Assembly: GCF_019645855.1 (NCBI RefSeq)
Contig: NZ_CP080999.1
Location: 4,154,001-4,218,000, forward strand
Length of the DNA: 64,000 nucleotides
Reading direction: 5' to 3'
DNA from: Mycobacterium malmoense
Lineage (GTDB): Bacteria > Actinomycetota > Actinomycetes > Mycobacteriales > Mycobacteriaceae
The translations under genes were made by a program, and so were the position numbers. Positions 42,413 to 49,906 of this stretch are shown here, piece after piece (positions within the stretch are counted from its first letter, which is position 1; every line of letters begins with the position of its first letter). The notes beneath the pieces are model-generated. The model was not told where the DNA came from and did not search any database. It saw nothing but the letters and a program-made list of their open reading frames with translations.

Positions 42413-42448
42413 CCTTTCTTCTCTCGCGAGACTTTCTTCTCTCGCGAG
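42413..42448. repeat. Two tandem 18-bp repeats in a gene leader
   Basis: CCTTTCTTCTCTCGCGAG and ACTTTCTTCTCTCGCGAG are adjacent and differ at one base. Each ends with the palindrome CTCGCGAG. On the minus strand they form a purine-rich leader just before the DapB-like gene, so they could affect ribosome access or bind a regulator. Confidence 0.6.
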
Positions 42449-42504
42449 CAGACGTAGAATCGCACGCTTGCCGGCGAAGCTATGCGATTCCGCGTCTGCT
42501 CGCG
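42443..42504. terminator. Long hairpin repeat downstream of fadD14
   Basis: Arms at 42443-42464 and 42483-42504 pair at 20 of 22 positions around an 18-nt loop. It begins 15 bp past the fadD14 stop on the minus strand. The right side shares 24 identical bases with the greA/metB hairpin at 24177-24200. It probably ends fadD14 transcription before the DapB-like gene. Confidence 0.55.
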
Positions 42505-42518
42505 GGGGATGCCGGCGC

Positions 42519-44150
42519 TCAGTCGCGGGCCTCGATCACCCAATAGCCGTGCTCGGCGTACCGCGACCGGATGGCTTTCTTGTCGTACTTGCCCACGCTG
42601 GTGCGGGGAATCTCGTCCACGAACGCCCACCGCTCGGGCAACCACCATCGAACCACCTTATCCGCGAGGAACATTCGCAGTTGTTCGGCGCTGACCGATG
42701 CATCTTGCTTGGCCACGATGACCGCCAGCGGTCGTTCTTGCCACCGCTCGTCGGGAACCCCGACGACCGCGGCCTCGAGCACATGGGGGTGCGCGATCAG
42801 GCAGTTCTCCAGCTCGACCGAGGAGATCCATTCACCGCCGGACTTGATCACGTCCTTGGCCCGGTCGGTCAGGGTGATGAAGCCCCGCTCGTCGATGCGG
42901 CCCACGTCGCCGGTGCGCAGCCAGCCCGAGTCGAACTTGGAGTCGTCGCGTCCCAGGTAGTACGAGCCGGCGATCCACGGACCGCGAACCTCCACCTCAC
43001 CCACGGCGTCGCCGTCGTTGGGCAGCACCCGGCCGTCGTCGTCGACGATCCGCATTTCCACCCCGCACACCGGCTGGCCCTGGGTCGCGCGGAACGCCCA
43101 GTGCTGGTCCGCCGGGGTGCCCGGCGGCGGCCAGGCCATGGTGGCCATGGGCGACGTCTCCGTCATGCCCCACAGCTGCCGGATCTGGACGCCGTGTTTC
43201 TCCTCGAAGGTGCGCATCAGCGAGACCGGAACGGCCGACCCGCCGCAGACCACCAGGCGCAGCGACGACATGTCGTGGTCGGGGTGGTCCTCGAGGCGGT
43301 GCAGGACGTCGTTCCAGATGGTGGGCACCGCGCCCGCCACCGTGGGCCGCAGGTCTTCGACCATGCCGATCAGCGATCGGGCGTCGAGGTGGCGATCGGG
43401 GAGCACCAGGTCGGCGCCGGCCATCAGCGCGGCGTACGGCAACCCCCACGCGTTGGCGTGGAACATCGGCACGATCGGCAGCACGCTGTCGGTGGCCCCG
43501 ACGCCGATGCCGTTGACGGTACACGCGGCCATGGTGTGCAGGAAGCTCGAACGATGGCTGTAGACAACACCTTTCGGATTGCCGGTGGTGCCGCTTGTGT
43601 AGCACATTGCGGCCGCGGAGTTCTCGTCGATGCGCGGCCACTCAAAGTCGGGGGATTCGGCGTCGATCAATTCGGCATAGCTCAGCACGGTCTTGCCCGA
43701 TTCCCGCAGCGGCCCCGTCTCGCCCTCCCCGACCACGATCACCGTGTGCACGGTCTCGAGGCCGCCGAGGACGGGCGCGAGCAGCCCGGCCAGCGACACG
43801 TCGACCAGCACGACCCGGTCTTCGGCCTCGTTGGCGACGTAGGCGATCTGCTCGGGGAAGAGGCGGATGTTGAGGGTGTGCAGGACGGCGCCCATCGACG
43901 GCACCGCGAGGTAGGCCGTCAGGTGTTCGGCGTTGTTCCACATGAACGTCGCCACCCGCTGGTCGCCGGTAACGCCGAGGCGGCGCAAGGCGTTTGCCAA
44001 TCGGGCGGCGTGTTGTCCCAGTTCGCGATAGGTGGTCTGCCGGTAACCGTCCCCGGTGGCGGTGGTGACCGTGCGCTCCCCGTGGACACCGCAGCCGTGC
44101 CGCATGATCGCGGTGATCGTCAACGGAAAGTCCTGCATCGTGCTGTCCAT
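42519..44150 (-). CDS. fadD14: Fatty acyl-CoA/AMP ligase FadD14
   Basis: A 543-residue ANL-superfamily ligase activating a carboxylic acid to its acyl-CoA through an acyl-adenylate. The P-loop-like motif MCYTSGTTGNPKGVVYSH, the LWGMTETSPM block, SGWLRTGDVGRID and the C-terminal catalytic lysine region SVGKYDKKAIRSRY are complete. The ATG at 44150 gives the M. tuberculosis Rv1058 length. It is a medium/long-chain acyl-CoA synthetase by similarity; chain length is not readable here. Confidence 0.92.
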   Translation of the reverse strand: MDSTMQDFPLTITAIMRHGCGVHGERTVTTATGDGYRQTTYRELGQHAARLANALRRLGVTGDQRVATFMWNNAEHLTAYLAVPSMGAVLHTLNIRLFPEQIAYVANEAEDRVVLVDVSLAGLLAPVLGGLETVHTVIVVGEGETGPLRESGKTVLSYAELIDAESPDFEWPRIDENSAAAMCYTSGTTGNPKGVVYSHRSSFLHTMAACTVNGIGVGATDSVLPIVPMFHANAWGLPYAALMAGADLVLPDRHLDARSLIGMVEDLRPTVAGAVPTIWNDVLHRLEDHPDHDMSSLRLVVCGGSAVPVSLMRTFEEKHGVQIRQLWGMTETSPMATMAWPPPGTPADQHWAFRATQGQPVCGVEMRIVDDDGRVLPNDGDAVGEVEVRGPWIAGSYYLGRDDSKFDSGWLRTGDVGRIDERGFITLTDRAKDVIKSGGEWISSVELENCLIAHPHVLEAAVVGVPDERWQERPLAVIVAKQDASVSAEQLRMFLADKVVRWWLPERWAFVDEIPRTSVGKYDKKAIRSRYAEHGYWVIEARD

Positions 44151-44521
44151 CGAGCGAATGCTATCGCCGCGCGCGGCTATGAGAAACGGGTCTCCCCGAC
44201 AAGGCATGCTTACCCAACAGCCGGGCGGACACCGGTTACCGCGGCTCGGCGCGCCCGCCCCGATGCGCAACCTTGTCGATAAGGTCGATCACTGCTTACG
44301 CCGGAACCTCCTTTGCTGAGGTCCATGCGCGACGACTCTGCGCGACACTGGCGGCCGCGGATCAAGCCAGTTCGGCAGCAAAAAGGTCGCCACTCGGCGG
44401 GCGTGTTAGCGACAGATTGCGGCGAAAAACTTGCGGAGAGGCCTAATTTCACCCCAACGGCGGCACTATGGCGGCATGACCGGCAAACCCTCCGACGCAG
44501 GCCCACGCGGGTGCGCTACAC
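44151..44521. other. 371-bp intergenic region; no gene seen
   Basis: The region between fadD14 and the DUF427 gene has only shadow frames with no ribosome site or domain. In M. tuberculosis this interval holds Rv1057, a beta-propeller gene repressed by TrcR; nothing of it remains here. The stretch near 44420-44460 is AT-richer and could hold the fadD14 promoter. Confidence 0.6.
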
Positions 44522-45292
44522 CTAGCCGAATTGGGTCCGCGGTCGGGGCAATGCGGTGTCGTCGACGGTGATGTCGACCTTCTCGTTGTAGAAGGCCACC
44601 AGGCCGGCGATCTGGCCGACCGCCGGCAGCGGATAGTGATACGTCCACGCCAGGTCCGGATGCACGGTCTCGCCAACCCGCACCGACCAGTAGCCCGACG
44701 TCACCCCTTTGTACGGGCACAGCGTCTGCGTCGGACTGGGCTCCAGGTGCTCGAAGGCGACGTCGGCCGGATCGATGTAATACCTTGTGGGCAAACCGGT
44801 TTCGAACAGCAACACGGGAGATCTGGTGTCGGCCAGCAGGATTCCGTCGAGTTCGACCCCGACATGCCGGTGTGAGCGCAGCGCGTCGACCCGCGAATAC
44901 GGGTTACGCGGGTGGCCGTAGATCGGCTCGTCTTCCTCGAACCACCGCAACGGATCCCATTCGAATCGCACGGCGCCCGCCACCGGGCTGTCGCCGTCGG
45001 CGTCGAACACCCGCGCCGCCGATCGGTAGGTCCGCCCGCCGCCTACCAGGGAGTGCAGCCGCGACGGACCAAACTGCACCTTCTGCGGGTGGTCCTCGTC
45101 GCGCAGGAACTCCGTGTGCACATCCGCCAGCGGCACGTAATACGCTGGGTAATACGGGATTTCCCACACGTAGCGGGCCGCGGTGGTGTCGAAGACCAGT
45201 TCGTGGCCGAGATAGCCACGCACCCGACGCGGCGCGGGTTCGATCCGTCCGCGGGTGGCGGCCATTTGCGGGTAGTCACGCTCGGCGGTCAC
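44522..45292 (-). CDS. DUF427 domain protein (Rv1056-like)
   Basis: A 256-residue protein with two DUF427-type halves: the first around VWEIPYYPAYYVPLADV, the second around TRYYIDPADVAFEHLEPSPT, followed by CPYKGVTSGYWSV. The repeated W/Y-rich beta folds suggest tandem duplication in one chain. The GTG at 45292 was chosen because it lies 7 bp after the stop of the small upstream gene; the longer open frame is antisense-like and Ser/Thr/Arg-rich. The family is widespread in actinobacteria and uncharacterised. Confidence 0.82.
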   Translation of the reverse strand: MTAERDYPQMAATRGRIEPAPRRVRGYLGHELVFDTTAARYVWEIPYYPAYYVPLADVHTEFLRDEDHPQKVQFGPSRLHSLVGGGRTYRSAARVFDADGDSPVAGAVRFEWDPLRWFEEDEPIYGHPRNPYSRVDALRSHRHVGVELDGILLADTRSPVLLFETGLPTRYYIDPADVAFEHLEPSPTQTLCPYKGVTSGYWSVRVGETVHPDLAWTYHYPLPAVGQIAGLVAFYNEKVDITVDDTALPRPRTQFG

Positions 45293-45299
45293 AAGGCAC

Positions 45300-45572
45300 C
45301 TACTGGTCCTTGGAGGCCAGCCCGGCCGGCGCGTGGGTGATCGCTTTTCGGATGGCGTCGGCCAGCGCCAGCGCGCTTTCCTCGGTGAGTTCGAGGGCGA
45401 CCCGAGCCGACGGGCCCAGGTCGGGATTGATGACGTCGATGTTGACCGTGTGGCCGTAGGGCGCGTGGACCGGGTGGTCGACATACACCGTCGCGCGGCT
45501 GGCGCCGAACCACCCCGTCGCGCCCTTGCCGCTGCCGTCGACCTGCACGTGCTCGGTGAGATAGGTGCACAT
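45300..45572 (-). CDS. Small conserved protein (DUF6295-like)
   Basis: A 90-residue soluble protein beginning MCTYLTEHVQVDGSGKG, with DHPVHAPYGHTVNIDVIN in the centre. This matches what I recall as family DUF6295, found in actinobacteria without function. It is 7 bp upstream of the DUF427 gene and 12 bp downstream of the dienelactone hydrolase gene, so the three are probably one transcript. Three conserved histidines could bind metal; this is inference. Confidence 0.75.
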   Translation of the reverse strand: MCTYLTEHVQVDGSGKGATGWFGASRATVYVDHPVHAPYGHTVNIDVINPDLGPSARVALELTEESALALADAIRKAITHAPAGLASKDQ

Positions 45573-45584
45573 GGCTGCCGAAAC

Positions 45585-46340
45585 CTAACCTTTCAGATGG
45601 GTCGCGAAGAACTCGTCGATGCGGCGCCAGCCGTCCACCGCCGCCTCCACCCGATACACCGGCCGGTCGACGGAGAAGAACGCGTGGCCCGCCCCCTCGT
45701 AGGAATGAAACTCGTGCGCCTTGCCCAGCCGGGTCAGCTCGGCGTCCAGCGCGGCCACCGCGGCCGGCGCCGGAAACTTGTCCTCGACTCCGAACAGCCC
45801 CAGCAGCGGACAGCTCAGGTTCGGCGCCAGGTGCAGGATCGGTTTCAGCGCTTTGGGCATGCCCTCGGGCCGATCCTCGACGATGAAGGCGCCGTAGCAG
45901 TCCACCGCGGCGTCGAACGGCAGCGAGCAGGCCGCCAGGAACGCATGCCGCCCGCCCGAGCAGTGCCCGATGACACCGAACTTCCCGTTCGCGCCCGGCA
46001 GGGAACGCAGGTGCTCGACCGCGCCTGCAGCATCGCCGACGAGTCGCTCGTCGGGCACCCCGCCGGCGGCCCGCGCCGCCGCGGCGGCGTCGTCGGGCGC
46101 GGCTCCCGGCGCCTCGCGCGAATACAGGTTCGGGGCCACCGCGTAATAGCCGTTGACGGCGAGGCGCCGGACGAACTCCTTGGTCTCGCGGTCATAGCCG
46201 GGCATGTGGTGGATCCACACGATTCCGCCGCGCGATCCCTCGGCGAGCGGCATCGCCCGGTAGGCCTCGATCTCGTCGCCGCCGTGGCCGGTGATGGTGA
46301 TCGTTTCCGCGCGGATGGCGTCTGGACTGGGCGCGTTCAT
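45585..46340 (-). CDS. Dienelactone hydrolase family protein
   Basis: A 251-residue DLH-family hydrolase with nucleophile C127 in GHCSGGRHAF, the acid in FGVEDKF and the histidine in EGAGHAFF. The ATG at 46340 has AAGGAG eight bases upstream; the frame is open for 26 further codons with no site. It is the first gene of a probable three-gene run with the DUF6295-like and DUF427 genes. It is not a close copy of the hydrolase at 3449-4246. Confidence 0.88.
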   Translation of the reverse strand: MNAPSPDAIRAETITITGHGGDEIEAYRAMPLAEGSRGGIVWIHHMPGYDRETKEFVRRLAVNGYYAVAPNLYSREAPGAAPDDAAAAARAAGGVPDERLVGDAAGAVEHLRSLPGANGKFGVIGHCSGGRHAFLAACSLPFDAAVDCYGAFIVEDRPEGMPKALKPILHLAPNLSCPLLGLFGVEDKFPAPAAVAALDAELTRLGKAHEFHSYEGAGHAFFSVDRPVYRVEAAVDGWRRIDEFFATHLKG

Positions 46341-46494
46341 CGCGATGCTCCTTGTTTGGTTGCAACGGAATGCGGCATGTATGGGTGGGCCCCGCTGAAC
46401 CCAACGTATCCGAACCATGCGATGGTCGAGCGGGGCACAGGTCAGTGATCTCGGGCCGGTCGCCCGTCGCAGCGCAGGCTGCCAGCTTCCTCGT

Positions 46495-47280
46495 TTAGCG
46501 CTGCTTGTCGCGCACTTTGTAGGTGGACGGCCACGACTTTCGGGACTCGTCTCCGGTCAGCGGGGTTCCCATCCCGCCGACCTTGACGTTGTAGGCCTCC
46601 TTACCGGGCCCCACCTCACGGTTGGCGTGTTCCTGGGCGAGGTAATACAGCTCATCGATCGTGGCTTCGTCGTAGGCGACGAACGAGGTTTCCCGCTCGA
46701 CGTCGTCGATCCCGACGAGCATCCGGTCGGGCAGGTACCGCGACGCCAGCGCCGCCAGGCCCAACAGCGAGAACGGAATGACCCAGTAACAAACGAACGA
46801 CAACGGGGTCTTCGTGTCGAGGATCGTGGCGTCTTCTCCCTGCACGACCGGCGGAATCGCCGAGGACACCGTCATGCCGGCGAACGCCGCGACCCAGATC
46901 CAGGTCAGGCGATTGACGATCCGGCTAAAAAGCTGGGTCTTGACGACGTCATCGGGCTGTTCCGTGGCGGCGGGCTCACGCACGAACGGCTGGCCGATCA
47001 GCAGGCTAACGAGCGCCACCAGGAAGATCCCGGCATTGCTCAGCGGCTGGATCCACCGCAGGTTGAACGCGTCGCCGAGCGTAAACGTCAGTACCGTCAG
47101 CACCAGAAACGTTGCGACGGCGCCGATTTGGAGCGGGCGCCATGGTTTGCCGGTGGCGTAGCCGATTGCCGACGCGGCGACGGCCATCGCCAAGGCGATC
47201 AGTGCGGCCGCGGCGAACGGGACGTTACCGACCAGCACCCAATAGACGATCCACGGCGCCAAGCCAAACAGCATGCCCAC
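46495..47280 (-). CDS. Six-helix membrane protein of unknown function
   Basis: A 261-residue protein with about six transmembrane helices in two groups of three (residues 1-95 and 120-190), followed by a charged cytoplasmic tail of about 75 residues (RETSFVAYDEATIDELYYLA, KSWPSTYKVRDKQR). It starts with GTG (an ATG two codons later is the alternative; neither has a clear ribosome site). I do not recognise the family. It is the last chromosomal gene before the tRNA-linked island. Confidence 0.7.
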   Translation of the reverse strand: MGMLFGLAPWIVYWVLVGNVPFAAAALIALAMAVAASAIGYATGKPWRPLQIGAVATFLVLTVLTFTLGDAFNLRWIQPLSNAGIFLVALVSLLIGQPFVREPAATEQPDDVVKTQLFSRIVNRLTWIWVAAFAGMTVSSAIPPVVQGEDATILDTKTPLSFVCYWVIPFSLLGLAALASRYLPDRMLVGIDDVERETSFVAYDEATIDELYYLAQEHANREVGPGKEAYNVKVGGMGTPLTGDESRKSWPSTYKVRDKQR

Positions 47281-47354
47281 GATGGGTCAGTTTATGGGTG
47301 ACGGATGGCGGTGCCGTCGGCGGCAAGGCCCGGTTGGGCTCAACACGTTTACGG

Positions 47355-47377
47355 CGTGCCCCAGTCGGACTCGAACC
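47355..47377. repeat. Distal attachment-site repeat of the tRNA-Leu island
   Basis: This 23-bp stretch repeats the 3' end of the tRNA-Leu gene (48559-48582) with one C fewer in a run of C; CCAGTCGGACTCGAACC is exact. Same orientation, 1.2 kb away. A tRNA 3'-end direct repeat is the mark left by tyrosine-integrase insertion. Confidence 0.75.
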
Positions 47378-47447
47378 AACAGGCGCACTGCCGATATCGC
47401 CAGACGCGCCCGTAACGACTGAAAAGAGCGCTCACGCCGAGACGAAA

Positions 47448-48146
47448 TTAGCCGCGGGTCACCGTCCATCCTTCTTCTTCAAGCGCTTCTTTGGCGACAA
47501 ATTGGTTTTTGCGTACGGCAGCCTTCAACTGTAGATCGTGAAATGGCTTTCGCGTCTTGTAAAGCGCCTCTTGCCAGCTTTCGCGGTGTTCAACCATTTT
47601 CTCAACGATCAGAAATTCGATAACGTCTTCCAGCGTTGGCCGAAATCTCTTGCCGCCTAACGGGCCAACGGGCAAGTGCATCTTCGACAGCTCAAGGAAT
47701 TCATCGGTTGGCCTCTGGCCTGCAAGTTCCCAGGCCTCAGATGAGGCGCATGCCTGTAAGTGCGCTTCGGGGTACCCTGGCTCCTCTTAGTGCTTATCTC
47801 GCTGGAAGTCGTAATGAAGCAATTCTTTCGACAAATTTTCATCTAATGCGAGCAACGTCATCGACTCTTTAACCAGCATGTACTGTCGGGCGTCATCTGC
47901 CTGCAAGTGCATGAAGAATCCGAGGTATATCTTCGCGCGCTTTCCGCTGATCGATAGCGGAATCCCGCACCGCAAATCTTGGTCTTGCTTAGTGATCTTA
48001 TACCCGATATTCATGCCGTTCTTGACACCGGCGATAGGGTCACGGAGCACTGCATTAAGTCTAGGTCCGTCACAAACGGTGCCGTTGAGCATGTCGCTGA
48101 GAGAACCCGCGAGCCGACGCGCCTCTCCGCGTAAATCGAGCGTCAA
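47448..48146 (-). pseudogene. Island protein gene split by one in-frame TAA
   Basis: From a TTG at 48146 the frame runs 119 codons to TAA (47787-47789), then continues in the same frame for 112 further sense codons to a stop at 47448-47450. The part just after the TAA has no ATG, GTG or TTG for 35 codons yet reads as ordinary protein (EEPGYPEAHLQA, then AWELAGQRPTDEFLEL) and flows into the downstream ATG at 47681. The simplest reading is one gene of about 232 codons with CAA (Gln) changed to TAA. Reading through a stop is the alternative. The DNA is AT-richer than its surroundings: 58 of 120 bases are G or C in 47521-47640. The family is unrecognised. Confidence 0.7.
47787..48146 (-). CDS. 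N-terminal fragment of the interrupted island protein
   Basis: The 119-residue product expected if the TAA is a true stop. It begins TLDLRGEARRLAG after a TTG start and has charged and hydrophobic stretches (KRAKIYLGFFMHLQ) but no known motif. It starts 3 bases after the stop of the 66-codon gene, so both would be translated from one message. No strong ribosome site precedes the TTG. A start at the ATG at 48092 is possible. Confidence 0.5.
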   Translation of the reverse strand: MTLDLRGEARRLAGSLSDMLNGTVCDGPRLNAVLRDPIAGVKNGMNIGYKITKQDQDLRCGIPLSISGKRAKIYLGFFMHLQADDARQYMLVKESMTLLALDENLSKELLHYDFQRDKH

Positions 48147-48149
48147 TCG

Positions 48150-48350
48150 TCAGAGGACAACGCCGTACAAGTCGCCTATCGCCATCCAGGCCAGTCGGGC
48201 GCGAGTCGACGCGTAGTTGCCGGTCCTGGCTTGCTCCGCTAACTCGTCGAAGGTGCATTCTGCGCGCCGCAAGGCGTTGTCGATAGCCTTCTTCAGATCA
48301 TCTCGATTTGCCACCAACACATCGGCGCTTGGTTCGGCCACCGCAGTCAT
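48150..48350 (-). CDS. Small island protein, 66 residues, first gene of a two-gene module
   Basis: A 66-residue protein, MTAVAEPSADVLV at the start and RLAWMAIGDLYGVVL at the end, largely helical with the charged segment DDLKKAIDNALRRAE. The ATG at 48350 has GGAGAGG eight bases upstream, the best ribosome site in the island; a TTG 24 codons earlier is unlikely. It is followed at once by the larger interrupted gene. The small-then-large order resembles toxin-antitoxin and defence modules, but there is no recognised domain, so this is only a suggestion. Confidence 0.6.
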   Translation of the reverse strand: MTAVAEPSADVLVANRDDLKKAIDNALRRAECTFDELAEQARTGNYASTRARLAWMAIGDLYGVVL

Positions 48351-48558
48351 GTCTTTTACCTCTCCCTCGACCGCCTTGAGCCGACCCTGACGGTAGACGA
48401 TGCCTCCGACAGGCTTTGCCAACCAATGTCACAGTATGCCCGCGAAGAGCCATGACGCACGAGCGGATAAGAAATTCCCTGGTCAATCGATGTGTCATAG
48501 GCAGACGCCCCGATTCTCAGGAGCACCAGGTCCGGGGCAGGGTCCTAGGTCCTTTTAC

Positions 48559-48582
48559 CGTGCCCCCAGTCGGACTCGAACC
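48559..48582. repeat. Proximal attachment-site repeat (tRNA-Leu 3' end)
   Basis: The tRNA-side copy of the direct repeat matched at 47355-47377. It covers the T-arm and acceptor 3' strand of the tRNA, so the tRNA stays intact after insertion. Confidence 0.75.
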
Positions 48583-48634
48583 GACACTGGACGGATTTTA
48601 AGTCCGCTGCCTCTGCCAATTGGGCTATGGGGGC
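48561..48634 (-). tRNA. tRNA-Leu (anticodon TAA)
   Basis: A 74-nt cloverleaf. The acceptor stem GCCCCCA/TGGGGGC is perfect, the anticodon loop CTTAAAA gives anticodon TAA (codon TTA), and the T-arm is GTCGG-TTCGAGT-CCGAC. The discriminator base is A and CCA is not encoded. The variable loop is only 5 nt, unusual for a leucine tRNA. The D-arm has three clear pairs and a long loop. The 3' end is the integration site of the neighbouring island. Confidence 0.9.
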
Positions 48635-48992
48635 CCGGCGGCGAATGTAGCGCGCGGAGCCTGGCGCCGGGACATCGCATCCCACCCAAAATCGGCCAAA
48701 TTCCGAAGATGCGTGGCGGCCGGCGTCGGCGTAGGATCCGCGCGCCGCGCGCCGTCTCCCCGTTTTGCCGGCGGACGACAGATGACAGCCCTATGTCGCC
48801 CGACAGAACCCTGTTAAAACTGCCCGCGCCAGCGTTAAGAAGCCGTAAACGGCCGTCACCCTAGCCTTTTCAGTCGGGAATGTGGAGTCGTGGCTCGTTA
48901 GCCTTACGCCGACGCACAGGTGCCGTTACGCCAACACACAGGGTCGATGCCCCGCGTGGGGGTCGACGTTATTCCAACACTAGGAGCAACAG
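48635..48992 (+). promoter_or_regulatory. 358-bp upstream region of the ESX-5a-type cluster
   Basis: No gene seen. The last 100 bp hold two 17-bp direct repeats, an imperfect stem (GTCGA...TCGAC, 48943-48966) and the ribosome site TAGGAG before the PE start. It should contain the promoter for the PE-PPE-esx operon. Confidence 0.5.
48904..48942. repeat. Two 17-bp direct repeats upstream of the PE gene
   Basis: TTACGCCGACGCACAGG (48904-48920) and TTACGCCAACACACAGG (48926-48942) differ at two bases with a 22-bp period, two helical turns. The pair ends 50 bp before the PE start. The spacing suits a regulator binding one face of the DNA. Confidence 0.5.
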
Positions 48993-49841
48993 ATGTCGTT
49001 CTTGACAACAATCCCTGAAGAGTTGCTGTCCGCGGCGACGCAGCTGGAGGGGATCGGCAATTCACTGACGGCGCAGAATGCCGGCGCTGCCGCACCGACG
49101 ACCGCCATCGCTCCCGCAGCTGCGGACCCGGTATCGGCCCTGCAGGCATCGATCTTCTCGAGCTACGGCACGCTGTACCAGCAGATCGCCGCCGAAGCCC
49201 AGGCCATCCAACAGCAGTTCGTCAGCACCCTGGGGCTCAGCTCCGGTACCTACAGCGACACCGAGGCAGCCAACGTCGCTGCGTCGTCGCCGATCGATTC
49301 GCTGACCGGGTTCCTCAACCAAATAAGCACGTTCCTTGGCGGCCCGGGCAATAGCGTCGGCGGCAACCCATTGGGCCTGTCGAGCAACGGGGCCAACTTC
49401 CTCAGCTACGAGGGCGGGAACTGGGCCTCGGCCATGTCCGACTGCCTCGGCATGGCCGGTGGCGGCCTGATCGATTGGCCTGCCACCGACGCCGCCAGCG
49501 TGGCTGGGGCCGCGGACCTCGCCGGCACGACGACGCCGGTCGGCCCGGGCATGGGCGGCATGGGGGCCATGGCCGCCATGCCGGTCGCAAGCGCGGGCCA
49601 GGCGACCATGGTCGGCAAGTTGTCGGTGCCGCCGAGTTGGGCCGGTTCCTTTACCCCGGGTGTGAGCCCTGCCACGGCGGTCCAGACCGTGGGTTGGACC
49701 TCCGCCGCGCCACAGGCCGGTCCCGGAACCATCGTGCCTGGCATGCCCGGACTGGGCGCGGCCGCACGCAACAGCGCAGGCTTCGGCGCCCCGCGCTACG
49801 GCGTCAAGCCCATCGTCATGCCGAAGGTCAAGGCCGTTTAG
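48993..49841 (+). CDS. PE family protein (PE8-like) of the ESX-5a cluster
   Basis: A 282-residue PE protein. Residues 1-97 form the helical PE domain (MSFLTTIPEELLSAATQLEG) with the secretion signal YSDTE near 87-91 in place of YxxxD/E. The long C-terminal part is Gly/Ala/Met-rich. It contains LSVPPSW, a motif usually found in PPE-SVP proteins, and ends PRYGVKPIVMPK, very like the end of the neighbouring PPE. The start follows TAGGAG. It is the first gene of the PE-PPE-esxJ-esxI operon (Rv1040c-Rv1037c order). It is probably secreted by ESX-5 as a dimer with the PPE partner. Confidence 0.88.
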   Translation: MSFLTTIPEELLSAATQLEGIGNSLTAQNAGAAAPTTAIAPAAADPVSALQASIFSSYGTLYQQIAAEAQAIQQQFVSTLGLSSGTYSDTEAANVAASSPIDSLTGFLNQISTFLGGPGNSVGGNPLGLSSNGANFLSYEGGNWASAMSDCLGMAGGGLIDWPATDAASVAGAADLAGTTTPVGPGMGGMGAMAAMPVASAGQATMVGKLSVPPSWAGSFTPGVSPATAVQTVGWTSAAPQAGPGTIVPGMPGLGAAARNSAGFGAPRYGVKPIVMPKVKAV

Positions 49842-49906
49842 GCGGACGCCCGCAGTCGTGCGTAGTTAAAGAAGCGACATTCCGACAAAAGAAACGGATA
49901 CACAAA

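Noticed and set aside
42348..44282. 644-codon plus-strand frame opposite fadD14
   Set aside because: Shadow of fadD14 with His/Arg/Asp-rich composition and no recognisable domain.
47787..47789. Programmed stop-codon recoding (pyrrolysine or selenocysteine)
   Set aside because: The codon is TAA, used by neither system; a CAA-to-TAA mutation is simpler. Kept only as a remote alternative.
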